Shown: piece by piece, positions 19,670-29,523 of the stretch
Position numbering within the stretch: position 1 is the first letter of the stretch
Layout: each line of letters begins with the position of its first letter
Source: an uncultured bacterium
GTDB lineage: Bacteria; Acidobacteriota; Thermoanaerobaculia; Multivoradales; J023
Assembly: GCA_937948815.1 (NCBI GenBank)
Contig: CALFAM010000308.1
Location: forward strand, 1 to 64,000
Direction: 5' to 3'
DNA length: 64,000 bases
The notes under the pieces: model-generated
Told to the model about the DNA's origin: nothing
Database searches by the model: none
The model's input: only the letters and a program-made list of their open reading frames with translations
Program-made: the position numbers and the translations under genes

Positions 19670-19686
19670 GTGGCTGCGCACGAGGT

Positions 19687-19716
19687 TTGACACCTTCGTT
19701 GGCGCTTTGCCATGAT
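19687..19716 (+). promoter_or_regulatory. Candidate sigma70-type promoter for ricT-hfq
   Basis: TTGACA (19687-19692), 18 nt spacer, CATGAT (19711-19716), then GGAAGGA ahead of the GTG start. Confidence 0.45.
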
Positions 19717-19736
19717 GACCGGAAGGAATACAACGA

Positions 19737-20483
19737 GTGAGTGGCTGTGCTGGATGCAGTTTCAAAGGAATGTCGACCGCCGTCGAAGACACCTTCGTCG
19801 GGGTTCGCTTCGGTGATGAGACCAATCTGACCCTCTGCCGCACGGGCGGTACCATCTTCGCGTGCGACGAGCGGGTGGTCGTGGACCTCGACCGCGGACC
19901 CGCCATGGGCGTGGTCGAGCGCTCGCCAATGCCGGTCTTCAAGCCGTGCCAAAAAAAGTCCGCACGTCGCATCCTCCGTCAGGCAACCTCGAAGGACACG
20001 AGTGCCTACGAGCGCCAGCGGAAGAATGAATTCCTGGCAAAACGCTACTGCCGAGACCGCGCCAAGGCGCTGAACCTCGAAATGAAAGTGTCTCGGGTCC
20101 ACTTCTCGCTCGATGCACGCTACGCCAGTATCTACTTCACCGCGAGTGGCCGCGTCGACTTCAGGCGTCTGGTCCGGGAGCTGGCCCATCGCTTCTCGGC
20201 ACGGGTCAAGATGGTGCAGGTCGGAGCCCGGGACGAAGCCGCCTTGCTGGGCGGAATCGGTGTCTGTGGCCGAACGCTCTGCTGCTCGACCTGGCTCAAG
20301 GATTTCCGGCCGATCTCGATTCAGATGGCCAAGCGCCAGAACCTGAGTCTCAACCCTTCGAAGATTTCTGGCCAGTGCGGTCGATTGCTTTGCTGCCTGG
20401 CCTATGAAGACGACCACTACAAGCAAGCCAAGAGCGCACGCGGTCGCAAACAACGCAATGCGCGCCCGGAGGCCGCTTCGTGA
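19737..20483 (+). CDS. ricT: PSP1-domain / RicT (YaaT)-like regulatory protein
   Basis: [57 protein letters not shown]...[19 protein letters not shown]...[20 protein letters not shown]. Confidence 0.88.
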   Translation: MSGCAGCSFKGMSTAVEDTFVGVRFGDETNLTLCRTGGTIFACDERVVVDLDRGPAMGVVERSPMPVFKPCQKKSARRILRQATSKDTSAYERQRKNEFLAKRYCRDRAKALNLEMKVSRVHFSLDARYASIYFTASGRVDFRRLVRELAHRFSARVKMVQVGARDEAALLGGIGVCGRTLCCSTWLKDFRPISIQMAKRQNLSLNPSKISGQCGRLLCCLAYEDDHYKQAKSARGRKQRNARPEAAS

Positions 20484-20848
20484 GCAATCGGAAGTTGATC
20501 CGGCCGGATCCCGAAATGAAGAACGGTGCCAGCCGAAGCGCCCGCCGCAAGCAGGTTCCTCCCGAGCAGACCAATGCCGAGGAGTTCTACTACCTCAAGC
20601 AGATGGCGGCCAAGACGCCGATGGTCATCACCCTGGTCAACGACGAGGAATTGACCGGCTGGATCGAGTGGTACGACAAGAGCGCCATCAAATTCAACCG
20701 GCATGGCGAACCAAACCTGCTCATCCCCAAGCACAACATTCGCTACATGTACAAGGAAGAGGAGCGCAAGCGCTCCCGCCGGCGCCCGAAGCGGACGGCA
20801 CGCGCCAAAGCCGAGACCGCCGAAGACGACAGCGAGGACGAGACCTAG
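20480..20848 (+). CDS. hfq: Divergent Hfq-like (Sm-fold) RNA chaperone with N- and C-terminal extensions
   Basis: [60 protein letters not shown] aligns with Hfq Sm1 (VNG..L.G.I...D) and Sm2 (..KH.I..); GTGA coupling to ricT. Confidence 0.65.
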   Translation: MSNRKLIRPDPEMKNGASRSARRKQVPPEQTNAEEFYYLKQMAAKTPMVITLVNDEELTGWIEWYDKSAIKFNRHGEPNLLIPKHNIRYMYKEEERKRSRRRPKRTARAKAETAEDDSEDET

Positions 20849-20866
20849 CGTTTGGGCGCGCGGTTG

Positions 20867-21583
20867 CTACACGCCGCGTGCGTTCGGATCCCACACCAGC
20901 TTGTGAAGCTGAATCTGCAGCCGCACAGGTAGGCGGTCGCGCAGCAGCCATTCGGCAAGCTCCAGGCGGTCGAGCTGACCGTGGACCGGCGAGAAGTGGA
21001 CCGGGAAACGCTCGGCAAGACCGTGCTCCCTGACCATCTCGCGGGCGAAGCAGTAGTCGGCCTCGTCCGCGAGGACCATCTTGACCTCGTCGCCCTCTCG
21101 CAAGTGGCCGAGGTTCGGCCAGTGGTTGTTGTCGACCTCGCCGCTCCCCGGACACTTGACGTCCAGGATGACATGGACCCGTGGGTCGACCTTCGAGATG
21201 TCGACGCCGCCACCTGTTTCGAGCAAGACACGGTAGCCGGCATCCGCCAGCGCGACCATCAAGGGTCGCACGCCTGGCTGGAGCAGGGGTTCCCCGCCGG
21301 TGAGCTCGACCAGCGGACAGTCGAATGCAGCGACCGCGTCCAGGATGGCCGCTCTCGACATCCACTGCCCTTCGTGAAACGCGTACTCGGTGTCACACCA
21401 CGTGCAGCGCATCTGGCATCCGGTCAGCCGGACCAGCACGCAGCGGAGCCCTGCGAACGTGGACTCGCCTTGGATGGAGCAGAAGATCTCGTTGACCCGC
21501 AGGCGCTCCGCGGGCGGCAACCGCAGTGCCGGGGTTACGGCACGGCGGGCCGAGCCCGGGCGAGACTGGGTCGTCTGCACCAT
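20867..21583 (-). CDS. queE: 7-carboxy-7-deazaguanine synthase (radical SAM)
   Basis: VNEIFCSIQGESTFAGLRCVLVRLTGCQMRCTWCDTEYAF; CxxxCxxC type cluster site. Confidence 0.93.
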   Translation of the reverse strand: MVQTTQSRPGSARRAVTPALRLPPAERLRVNEIFCSIQGESTFAGLRCVLVRLTGCQMRCTWCDTEYAFHEGQWMSRAAILDAVAAFDCPLVELTGGEPLLQPGVRPLMVALADAGYRVLLETGGGVDISKVDPRVHVILDVKCPGSGEVDNNHWPNLGHLREGDEVKMVLADEADYCFAREMVREHGLAERFPVHFSPVHGQLDRLELAEWLLRDRLPVRLQIQLHKLVWDPNARGV

Positions 21584-21586
21584 GAT

Positions 21587-21961
21587 TCAGCTCGCTTCGA
21601 ACATCGCGCAGGAGCGCTCGTTCTCCCAAACTTCGACCTTGTCGATGCGCACTCGCGGCGTGTCGAGCTTTGCGACCAGGCCACGAAAGATCTGCTCCGA
21701 GAGCAGCTCTGCTGTGGGAAGAAGCGTGTCGAATGGTGGAATCTCGTTGATCACCTGGTGGTCGAAGCGGTCGACGACCGAGCCGATCAGCTTCTTGAGA
21801 TCCGCGAAGTCGATGACCATTCCGAGCTCGTCGAGCTCGTCGGCCCGAAGAAAGACCCGTACGCGGTAGTTGTGGCCATGCAGGCGTCGGCATGGGCCCG
21901 GGTGCCCTTCGATGAAATGAGCGGCTGCGAAAGTCACTTCTTTGGAAATTGTGTATGGCAC
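21587..21961 (-). CDS. queD: 6-carboxytetrahydropterin synthase
   Basis: EVTFAAAHFIEGHPGPCRRLHGHNYRVRVFL...GMVIDFADLKKLI...FDHQVINE. Confidence 0.93.
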   Translation of the reverse strand: MPYTISKEVTFAAAHFIEGHPGPCRRLHGHNYRVRVFLRADELDELGMVIDFADLKKLIGSVVDRFDHQVINEIPPFDTLLPTAELLSEQIFRGLVAKLDTPRVRIDKVEVWENERSCAMFEAS

Positions 21962-21970
21962 GGCTACAAT
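21942..21970 (+). promoter_or_regulatory. Candidate sigma70-type promoter of an orphan transcription unit
   Basis: TTGGAA (21942-21947), 17 nt spacer, TACAAT (21965-21970). Confidence 0.5.
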
Positions 21971-22265
21971 CCTAGCGGTCGACGGTCGGTCATGCTCCGT
22001 TCGTTCAAAAGACGAAGGCGATCATGGTCGGATTTCGATCCCGGTACTCGCTGGAAGCGTCTCGCGAAAGCAACCGCCTGGACGCTCGGTTTTGCGCGGC
22101 AACGAGCCCCATTTCCGGGCCCCGGGAGAAATTTCGGTGCAATTCGAGGCCTTGCAGCAATCCAACTTTCCGGGTCAAACGAATACGTCGATGAAGAGTC
22201 TGCTGCCGGCCCCTTCCGGCCAGAAGGCGAGCCAGCTTAGCGCTCTTCACTCCCTCTCCTCCCCC

Positions 22266-22303
22266 CGTGCTGTCTCCCTCCACAGCACGGGGTTTTCTTT
22301 TAT
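22266..22303 (+). terminator. Rho-independent terminator (+ strand)
   Basis: CCCCGTGCTGT-ctccctcc-ACAGCACGGGG followed by TTTTCTTTTATTT; no U-tract on the opposite strand. Confidence 0.9.
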
Positions 22304-22361
22304 TTGGTGGAACGAGAGTTAGCGACTCCACACCGGCTCTACCGCCTGATTACCCTGAAGG

Positions 22362-25124
22362 CTAGCCTCGGAGCTGGCGAAGCACGTACTGCAGGATTCC
22401 GCCATGGCGGAAGTACTGCACCTCCTGAGGCGTATCCAGGCGCACCCGTACGTCGAACGACTTGTCGCCGCCCTCGGATCGGGCGACAACCTTCAGCGTG
22501 CGGCCCGCTTCGAAGGTGCCGGTCAGCCCGCCGATGCCGACGATGTCGTAGGTCTCCTCGCCGGTCAGACCGAGGCTGACGGCATCATCCGCGGCATCGA
22601 ACTCGAGCGGCAGGATGCCCATCCCGATCAAGTTACTGCGGTGAATGCGCTCGTAGCTCTTGGCAATGACCGCGCGAACGCCGAGCAACATCGGACCCTT
22701 GGCCGCCCAGTCGCGCGACGAACCCGTGCCGTACTCACGACCCGCGATCACCACCAGCGGAACCTGGTCATCGCGATAGCGCATGGCGGCATCGTAGATC
22801 GACATCTGCTCACCGTCCGGGAGCAGACGTGTGTAGGCGCCTTCGACACCTGGCACCAGCTGATTGCGCAAGCGCACGTTGGCGAAGGTGCCACGCATCA
22901 TGACCTCATGGTTGCCGCGCCGCGACCCGTAGGAGTTGAAGTCCTTGGGCGCGACACCGTGCTCGACCAAGTACTTGCCGGCCGCGCTGTCGAGCTTGAT
23001 GGCGCCCGCGGGCGAGATGTGGTCGGTGGTCACCGAGTCGCCGAGCAGGGCCAGCACCCGGGCTGCTTGGATGTCCTGCGGATCACTGGGTTCGACGGGC
23101 ATGTCCGTGAAGTAGGGCGGCAGCTTGACGTAGGTCGAGTCGTCGTCCCAGGCAAACGTGGCGCCATCCGGCGTCGGCATGCTCTGCCAGGTCTCGTCAC
23201 CCTCGTAGACATTCGCGTACTCGCCCTCGAACATCTCGGAGCGCAGCGCAGCGCGGACCGTGGTGTCGATCTCATCCTGCGTCGGCCAGACATCCTTGAG
23301 GAAGACGGGGTCGTCGTTCTTGCCGAAGCCAAGCGGCTCGTTCTTGAGATCGATACCGATACGGCCGGCCAAGGCGTAGGCAACGACGAGTGGCGGCGAG
23401 GCCAAGTAGTTGGCACGCACGTCCGGGCTGATGCGCCCTTCGAAGTTGCGGTTCCCGGACAACACCGAGCAGGCGACGAGGTTGCCCTCGCGGACCGCCT
23501 TCGCGACCGGCTCGGGCAACGGCCCACTGTTGCCGATGCAGGTGGTGCACCCATAGCCGACCACATTGAAGTGCAGCTTCTCCAGATCGTCGAGGAGTCC
23601 GGCTTGCTCCAGGTAGCGCGTCACCACCTTCGAGCCCGGCGCCAGGCTGGTCTTGACCCACGGTTTGACGTCGAGCCCGCGCTCGATCGCATTTCGCGCC
23701 AGCAGGCCAGCCGCCACCATGACCGAAGGGTTGGACGTGTTGGTGCAACTCGTGATCGCCGCGATCACCACGGCGCCGTGATCGAGATCGAAGGTCTCGT
23801 CGCCCATGGTCGCTGCCACGGCGCTCTGCGTCGCGGCTTCCGCCACGGCCGTGCCGCCACTCACCACCGGAAGGCCACCGCCGCTCGGCGCGGCCTTGCC
23901 ACCACCGACCTTCAGGCCGTCGAGATCGTCGGCGAACGCCTGGTGGACACGCGACAGCGGAATCCGGTCCTGCGGCCGCTTGGGACCGGCCAGGCTGGGC
24001 TCCACCGTACCGAGCTCGAGCTCCAAGACGCTGGTGTAGCTCGCTTCCGGCGTATCGGGGGTATGGAAGAGACCCTGCTCCTTCATGTACGCCTCGACCA
24101 GCGCGACACGATCGGCGTCCCGGCCGGTGAAGCGCAGATAGTCGAGGCAGACGCTGTCGACCGGGAAGATGCCGCAGGTGGCGCCATACTCCGGCGCCAT
24201 GTTGGCGATGGTCGCGCGGTCCGCCAGGGGCAGCTTGCTCAGGCCGGGGCCAAAGAACTCGACAAACTTGCCGACGACACCGTGTGCGCGCAGCATTTCG
24301 ACCACCCGCAGCACTAGGTCGGTGGCGGTGGCGCCTTCGGGAAGCGCTCCGAGCAGCCGGAAGCCGACCACCTGGGGAATCAGCATCGAGATCGGCTGTC
24401 CGAGCATGGCGGCCTCGGCTTCGATGCCACCCACGCCCCAGCCGAGCACGCCCAGGCCGTTGATCATCGTGGTGTGAGAGTCGGTGCCCACCAGGGTATC
24501 CGGATAGGCGCTCAGTTGATCACCCGAGTGATCCGTCCAGACCGTCTGCGCCAGGTACTCCAGGTTGACCTGGTGCACGATGCCGGTGGCCGGGGGCACG
24601 ACCTTGAAGTTCTCGAATGCCTTCTGACCCCAACGCAAGAAGCCATAGCGTTCGCGGTTGCGCTCGAATTCGCGCTCGGCATTGATCATCAGCGCCGCGG
24701 CCGACCCGTATTCGTCCACCTGAACCGAGTGGTCGATGACCAGATGGACCGGCTGGTGTGGATTGATCGCGTCGGGGTCGCCGCCCATTTCGGCCATGGC
24801 GTCGCGCATGGCGGCGAGATCGACGACTGCGGGCACGCCGGTGAAGTCCTGAAGGATCACGCGTGCGGGCATGAACGCGATCTCGGTCGACGGCACGGCA
24901 TCCGCCTGCCAACGGGCAACCGCCTCGATGTCGGCGGCGGGCACCGACTGGCCGTCCTCGCGACGCAAGAGGTTCTCGAGAAGGATGCGGGTGGAGAAGG
25001 GCAGTCGGCCGAGGTCATAACCGCTGCGCTCGAGCGCAGGAAGGCTGGCGATTTGGTAGGTGTGGCCGCCAACGCTCAGGGTCTGGCGAGCACCAAAGCT
25101 ATCTTTCATCGAATCAGAAGACAT
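22362..25124 (-). CDS. acnA: Aconitate hydratase
   Basis: [13 protein letters not shown]...[33 protein letters not shown]...[23 protein letters not shown]...[14 protein letters not shown]...[42 protein letters not shown]. Confidence 0.97.
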   Translation of the reverse strand: MSSDSMKDSFGARQTLSVGGHTYQIASLPALERSGYDLGRLPFSTRILLENLLRREDGQSVPAADIEAVARWQADAVPSTEIAFMPARVILQDFTGVPAVVDLAAMRDAMAEMGGDPDAINPHQPVHLVIDHSVQVDEYGSAAALMINAEREFERNRERYGFLRWGQKAFENFKVVPPATGIVHQVNLEYLAQTVWTDHSGDQLSAYPDTLVGTDSHTTMINGLGVLGWGVGGIEAEAAMLGQPISMLIPQVVGFRLLGALPEGATATDLVLRVVEMLRAHGVVGKFVEFFGPGLSKLPLADRATIANMAPEYGATCGIFPVDSVCLDYLRFTGRDADRVALVEAYMKEQGLFHTPDTPEASYTSVLELELGTVEPSLAGPKRPQDRIPLSRVHQAFADDLDGLKVGGGKAAPSGGGLPVVSGGTAVAEAATQSAVAATMGDETFDLDHGAVVIAAITSCTNTSNPSVMVAAGLLARNAIERGLDVKPWVKTSLAPGSKVVTRYLEQAGLLDDLEKLHFNVVGYGCTTCIGNSGPLPEPVAKAVREGNLVACSVLSGNRNFEGRISPDVRANYLASPPLVVAYALAGRIGIDLKNEPLGFGKNDDPVFLKDVWPTQDEIDTTVRAALRSEMFEGEYANVYEGDETWQSMPTPDGATFAWDDDSTYVKLPPYFTDMPVEPSDPQDIQAARVLALLGDSVTTDHISPAGAIKLDSAAGKYLVEHGVAPKDFNSYGSRRGNHEVMMRGTFANVRLRNQLVPGVEGAYTRLLPDGEQMSIYDAAMRYRDDQVPLVVIAGREYGTGSSRDWAAKGPMLLGVRAVIAKSYERIHRSNLIGMGILPLEFDAADDAVSLGLTGEETYDIVGIGGLTGTFEAGRTLKVVARSEGGDKSFDVRVRLDTPQEVQYFRHGGILQYVLRQLRG

Positions 25125-25333
25125 ATGAGACCTTTCTTACTCTGTCAGTCGCGTGGTTCGGGATCGCGATTCAGAGGCTTGTCGCTCGTTGCGGATTGGC
25201 CATCGCACGGGGCGGCCGGAGATCGACTCCCAGCATTCGTCCGCCAACAAGCCGAGCTGGACTTTACCGTACCGCACATCATATCCGCGGAGACCAGTGC
25301 GTGGCGTCGGCGCGGTGACGGTACAATCTGCCC

Positions 25334-26020
25334 ATGGACGAGAAGGAGCAGCCCGAGGGCGATGCACGGCCCGAGCACGATTCGGGAGAGGACACCGCCG
25401 ATCTCGGATCGACAGACTCGACAACGGGCGGCCTCGAGCCGCCCCTGCTGCTGCTCGCGATGCCGCAGGTGCTCGATCCCTTTTTCCACAAGAGTGTGGT
25501 TCTGTTGGTCCACCAGGAGGACAGCGGCAGCCTTGGCTTCATCGTCAATCGGCCGACCACCGCGTCCGTGAGCGAGGTGCTGAGTGGACTCGACCTCGCC
25601 TGGCAAGGCGACGGCGAACAGCTTGCCTATTTCGGCGGCCCGGTGGAACCGCAGCTCGGCACCGTGCTGTTCAGCGTCGACGAGGCTGGACCGCCGGTCG
25701 GCGACCCAGAAGAGGGCCCCACGGCCAGCGAAGTGCTGCCCGGCATCGCCATGAGTCAGCACATCGGCGACCTCGCGGGGCTCGCCGAGCAACCGCCGGA
25801 TTCGCTGCGCCTGATCCTCGGCTACGCGGGATGGGGAGACGGCCAGCTCGAGCACGAGATCATGCGCAATGATTGGATGACCGCGCCAGCGTCGAGCGCG
25901 CTGCTCTTCGGCGACGATCCCGAGACGATCTGGTCGCGGGCCTTCGCCTCGATCGGCATCGACCCCGACACGCTACCGACCTGGACCCAGCGCACCGACG
26001 ATCCGAGTGAGGCGAACTGA
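25334..26020 (+). CDS. YqgE/AlgH family protein
   Basis: LLLAMPQVLDPFFHKSVVLLVHQEDSGSLGFIVNRPT...FGGPVEPQLGTVLF...LGYAGWGDGQLEHEI. Confidence 0.92.
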   Translation: MDEKEQPEGDARPEHDSGEDTADLGSTDSTTGGLEPPLLLLAMPQVLDPFFHKSVVLLVHQEDSGSLGFIVNRPTTASVSEVLSGLDLAWQGDGEQLAYFGGPVEPQLGTVLFSVDEAGPPVGDPEEGPTASEVLPGIAMSQHIGDLAGLAEQPPDSLRLILGYAGWGDGQLEHEIMRNDWMTAPASSALLFGDDPETIWSRAFASIGIDPDTLPTWTQRTDDPSEAN

Positions 26021-26775
26021 TGTCCGCCCCGATCACGAGCCGCAAGACCGCTGTCGTCACCGGTGCCAGCTCCGGCATTGGCGCGTCGATCGCGCAGCAG
26101 CTCACGGCCGCGGGCTTCGAGGTCATCGCAGGCGCCCGCCGGCTCGATAAGCTGCGGGCGATCACCGAGCCGATCGGCGCCCGCGCCCACCAACTCGACG
26201 TCACCGACGTCGCGAGCGTCGAGGCCTTTGCCGCGCAGATCGAGGGCGCGCATCTGCTGGTCAACAACGCCGGCCTCGCCCTCGGCCTGGCGCCGGCCGC
26301 CGATCCGAATCTCGACCACTGGCGCACCATGTTCGAGACCAACGTCATGGGCGTCTTGCACGTGACACGGGCGTTGCTGCCTCGCCTGGTCGCTTCCGGT
26401 GACGGGCACGTCGTCAACATCGGCTCGATCGCCGGGCTGGCGACCTATCCGGGCGGGGCGGGCTATACGGCCTCCAAGCACGCGCTGCGCGCGCTCACCG
26501 AGACCCTGCGCCAAGAGCTTCTCGGGCAGCCGGTACGCGTCACCGACGTCGCACCCGGTCTGGTGGAGACTGAATTCTCGATCGTCCGCTTCGAGGGCGA
26601 CAGCGAGCGGGCCAAGGGGGTCTACCAGGGCATGACACCGCTCTCAGCCAACGATGTCGCGGATTGTGTGGTGTGGGCCGCCACCCGACCATCACACGTC
26701 AACATCGACCGCATTCAAGTCATGCCGCGCGACCAGGCCGGCGCCACCCAGGTCCACCGCAGGAGCACGGGCTGA
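26020..26775 (+). CDS. Short-chain dehydrogenase/reductase (YdfG-like)
   Basis: AVVTGASSGIGASIAQQL...LLVNNAGLALG...YTASKHALRALTETLRQEL. Confidence 0.93.
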   Translation: MSAPITSRKTAVVTGASSGIGASIAQQLTAAGFEVIAGARRLDKLRAITEPIGARAHQLDVTDVASVEAFAAQIEGAHLLVNNAGLALGLAPAADPNLDHWRTMFETNVMGVLHVTRALLPRLVASGDGHVVNIGSIAGLATYPGGAGYTASKHALRALTETLRQELLGQPVRVTDVAPGLVETEFSIVRFEGDSERAKGVYQGMTPLSANDVADCVVWAATRPSHVNIDRIQVMPRDQAGATQVHRRSTG

Positions 26776-26776
26776 C

Positions 26777-26992
26777 ATGGATCCGAAGAAGCTCAAGCAG
26801 ACGTTCGCCCACCTCGAAGATCTCGACGATCGCATGACCTACAGAATGCGCTTCTCGGACAGCTCGATGATCCGCCCGAGTGCCGAGCAGCTCAACGAGA
26901 AGATGCGGGATCTTGCCAGCTACACCGTGGAGCTCAAGGACGTGGTCCGCGAGCTGATCATCGCGATTGCCAGCGAGCCCAAGAAGGGCTGA
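26777..26992 (+). CDS. Hypothetical 71-aa protein
   Basis: Short ORF MDPKKLKQTFAHLEDLDDRMTYRMRF... directly after the SDR gene; amphipathic, in operon-like position. Confidence 0.5.
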   Translation: MDPKKLKQTFAHLEDLDDRMTYRMRFSDSSMIRPSAEQLNEKMRDLASYTVELKDVVRELIIAIASEPKKG

Positions 26993-26993
26993 G

Positions 26994-27509
26994 TCAGCCT
27001 GCGCCGCGCGAGCCCGGATTCGTAGCGCCCGATCCGGTTGAGCCGAATCCACCGGCGCCGCGCGCCGTCTCGTCGAGCGATTCTGCTTCGTGCCAGGTCG
27101 TCGCAGCCACCGGCGCGACGACGATCTGCGCGATGCGTGCGCCGCGCTCGATGGTGAAGGGCTGGTCGCCATGGTTGATCAGGATCACCCCGACTTCGCC
27201 ACGGTAGTCGCTGTCGATGGTGCCCGGGGCGTTGAGCACGGTGACGCCATGCTTGGCCGCCAGGCCACTGCGCGGTCGGACCTGTGCTTCCCAGCCCGCA
27301 GGCAGGGCGATCGCCAGGCCCGTGGGCACCACGGCGCGCGAACGCGGGGCGAGAATCAGAGGCTGGTCGACCGCGGCGCGCAGGTCACAGCCAGCGCTGC
27401 CCGCTGTCGCAGTGCTCGGCGCCGGTAGATCTCTTCCATGCGGCAAGCGCAGGAATCGAATGGAGGCAGGATTCACAGTCTCTCCAGGGTGGGGAATCGG
27501 AACCGACAA
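26994..27509 (-). CDS. dut: dUTP diphosphatase
   Basis: [32 protein letters not shown]...[37 protein letters not shown]...[10 protein letters not shown]. Confidence 0.95.
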   Translation of the reverse strand: MSVPIPHPGETVNPASIRFLRLPHGRDLPAPSTATAGSAGCDLRAAVDQPLILAPRSRAVVPTGLAIALPAGWEAQVRPRSGLAAKHGVTVLNAPGTIDSDYRGEVGVILINHGDQPFTIERGARIAQIVVAPVAATTWHEAESLDETARGAGGFGSTGSGATNPGSRGAG

Positions 27510-28484
27510 TCAGTTGCGGCCCTGGCCGGGTGACGCACCGTTGCCTTGGTTGGCTTCGTTGATCCCTTGAACCGCGGCACCACCCGGGCCGCCTGCCGAG
27601 CCCGGCGTGGAGCCCCTCGGCCGGCCGGGAATGCTGCTCGCACCCTGTGCCCCACCGCCCTGTGGCTGGACGCCGGGCGGGAACGGTCGACCGATGCGGC
27701 CGGCGTTGACCGGGAGCTGCTGCTGCTGACCACCGGCTAGGTCCGCTCGCTGGGGGTCGCCCCCTTGGCCCTGCGGACCGCCTCGGCGCGGACCGCCGCC
27801 CAACAGATCGTAGGTGAACTTCCAGTCGGAGATGCTGTTGGAGTCGAACCAGGTCTTGATCGAGTCCTCATCCGTCGGACTGTAGACCCCACTGATCGGC
27901 CCGGAGGCCACCTGGGTCAAGCCGTCGTCATCCGCTCCCGACAGCACGATGACCGGCTCATCCCCTGGCTGTCCAGGTGGGCGGTTCGGATCGTCCTCAT
28001 CGTCTTGAGACAGCCCATTGTTCCGGTTCGGGTTGTTCTGGCCACGGCGGCCGGTGCCGGTGCCTTGGAAGATCAGTGCCCAGCGGCCGTCTTCGCGCAT
28101 CGGATTGGTCCAGAGCTGACGGATGTGGCGCGGCTCGACCTCGAGCAACTCCTCGAGGCGTACCGGCAGGCGTTGAAAGCGCTTGTTGAACTGGTGGATG
28201 GCTTCCGCGTACTGCAAGCCGCGAAAGATCAACTCTTCCTCGCGCTCGCGCTGAATCTGCACACTCCAGCGTGGCAGCGCCGCGGCCAGCGCGATGTTCA
28301 TGACCGTCAGCATCACGGTCACAATGACCAGGTTGTAGCCCGCCTCCCCATGATGCCCATCCTCCGCATGAGAGTCAGCCTTCTCGTGCGGGACGGCCCT
28401 GTCAGCGCCTGCGTTCGGGAGCTCGGCCTCAGGCCCGGGTCGGGTGTCGCTGTGCTGCGTATTCACGGCGTACCGTTTCACCAC
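27510..28484 (-). CDS. Pseudopilin-like protein with long Gly/Gln/Pro-rich C-terminus
   Basis: EAGYNLVIVTVMLTVMNIALAAALPRWSVQIQREREEELIFRGLQYAEAIHQF resembles GspG-family N-terminal helix; overlaps the preceding pseudopilin gene. Confidence 0.7.
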   Translation of the reverse strand: MVKRYAVNTQHSDTRPGPEAELPNAGADRAVPHEKADSHAEDGHHGEAGYNLVIVTVMLTVMNIALAAALPRWSVQIQREREEELIFRGLQYAEAIHQFNKRFQRLPVRLEELLEVEPRHIRQLWTNPMREDGRWALIFQGTGTGRRGQNNPNRNNGLSQDDEDDPNRPPGQPGDEPVIVLSGADDDGLTQVASGPISGVYSPTDEDSIKTWFDSNSISDWKFTYDLLGGGPRRGGPQGQGGDPQRADLAGGQQQQLPVNAGRIGRPFPPGVQPQGGGAQGASSIPGRPRGSTPGSAGGPGGAAVQGINEANQGNGASPGQGRN

Positions 28485-28927
28485 TCCGCGTAGGCGCTGC
28501 CGTCGAGAGCCAGGTCCTCGGAGAGCGAGAAGACGTCGATAATGCCGGGGGCGCCGCCCTCGGGAAGGTCCGTCTCCGCCGGCTCGAACTCATCGTCGAA
28601 GGTGTCGTATTCGACGCCCCACTCGCGCTTCTTGGTGATGGTGTCCAATGGAATATCGCGCAGGTATTCTTCTTCGACCAACGCTTCGAGGGATTCGGGG
28701 TAGTAGCCCTTGTCCCCGTTGTATTGGTCGAGGACCTGGCGGAGCGTGTGGAGGTTGTTCTTGAGCACGGATTCGTTGGCCCGCTTGGGTACCTGCACGA
28801 GGTTGGGCAAGGCCATGCTCGCCAGGATGCCCAGGATGGCCATCACGATGATCAGCTCGATCAACGTAAAACCGGCCTGGCGCCGAGCGGTTCTGCCGCG
28901 CATCGTCTGCTGCTGGATCGTTGCCAT
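28478..28927 (-). CDS. Type II secretion major pseudopilin-like (GspG-like)
   Basis: RRQAGFTLIELIIVMAILGILASMALPNLVQVPKRANESVLKNNLHTLRQVLDQYNGDKGYYPESLEALVEEEYLRDIPLDTITKK. Confidence 0.88.
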   Translation of the reverse strand: MATIQQQTMRGRTARRQAGFTLIELIIVMAILGILASMALPNLVQVPKRANESVLKNNLHTLRQVLDQYNGDKGYYPESLEALVEEEYLRDIPLDTITKKREWGVEYDTFDDEFEPAETDLPEGGAPGIIDVFSLSEDLALDGSAYAEW

Positions 28928-28947
28928 GCCGAGCCTCCTTTCGGCCA

Positions 28948-29466
28948 CTACCATTCGCTGTAGGGGATGCCGTTCAGTCCCGTCCCGACGGAAAGCGAAT
29001 AGACGTCGAAGACGTTTTCACCCCCCCAGGACGTAGCGTCCCAATCGTCGTTGAAGCTGCGGAGGCCCCATTCGGCTTCGCCGGTCATCGGATCGATCGG
29101 AACCCGGCGCAAAAACTTCTTCTGCATGTCGATCTGGCCGACCAGCTCGACCCCTTCGACCAAGATCTCGAGCTCGGCCGGATAGCCTTCTGTGCCGAGA
29201 TCGACGGGCAGCAAGCCCGCGTCGCTGTAGCGCTTGTACTCGTCGATGGCATTGCGCATCGAACGCAGCATGCGCCGCAGCTCGGCTTCCTTCTGGCGCT
29301 TGATCGTGAACTTGGCGAGCGGAAAGCTCGCCGACGCCAGGCTGGTCACCAGCAGCGCGGCGACAACCATCTCCACCAAGCTGTAGCCGCTCGTGCGGCG
29401 CTGGGCACGAGCGTGGCGGCGTGGTTTGCTGTCTGGTGCTCGACGCTTCATCGCTGGGCCTTTCAT
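28948..29466 (-). CDS. Second GspG-like pseudopilin
   Basis: RRTSGYSLVEMVVAALLVTSLASASFPLAKFTIKRQKEAELRRMLRSMRNAIDEYKRY...VPIDPMTGEAEWGLRSFNDD. Confidence 0.82.
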   Translation of the reverse strand: MKGPAMKRRAPDSKPRRHARAQRRTSGYSLVEMVVAALLVTSLASASFPLAKFTIKRQKEAELRRMLRSMRNAIDEYKRYSDAGLLPVDLGTEGYPAELEILVEGVELVGQIDMQKKFLRRVPIDPMTGEAEWGLRSFNDDWDATSWGGENVFDVYSLSVGTGLNGIPYSEW

Positions 29467-29523
29467 CGCTGGGCCTTGGCTCGCGGCCGTCGTGCGGGCG
29501 CCCGTGCGACCGCGACGACCGCA

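Noticed and set aside
22404-24317. 637-aa + strand ORF
   Set aside because: Antisense to acnA; composition typical of GC-rich shadow ORFs (His/Arg/Val-rich, no fold).
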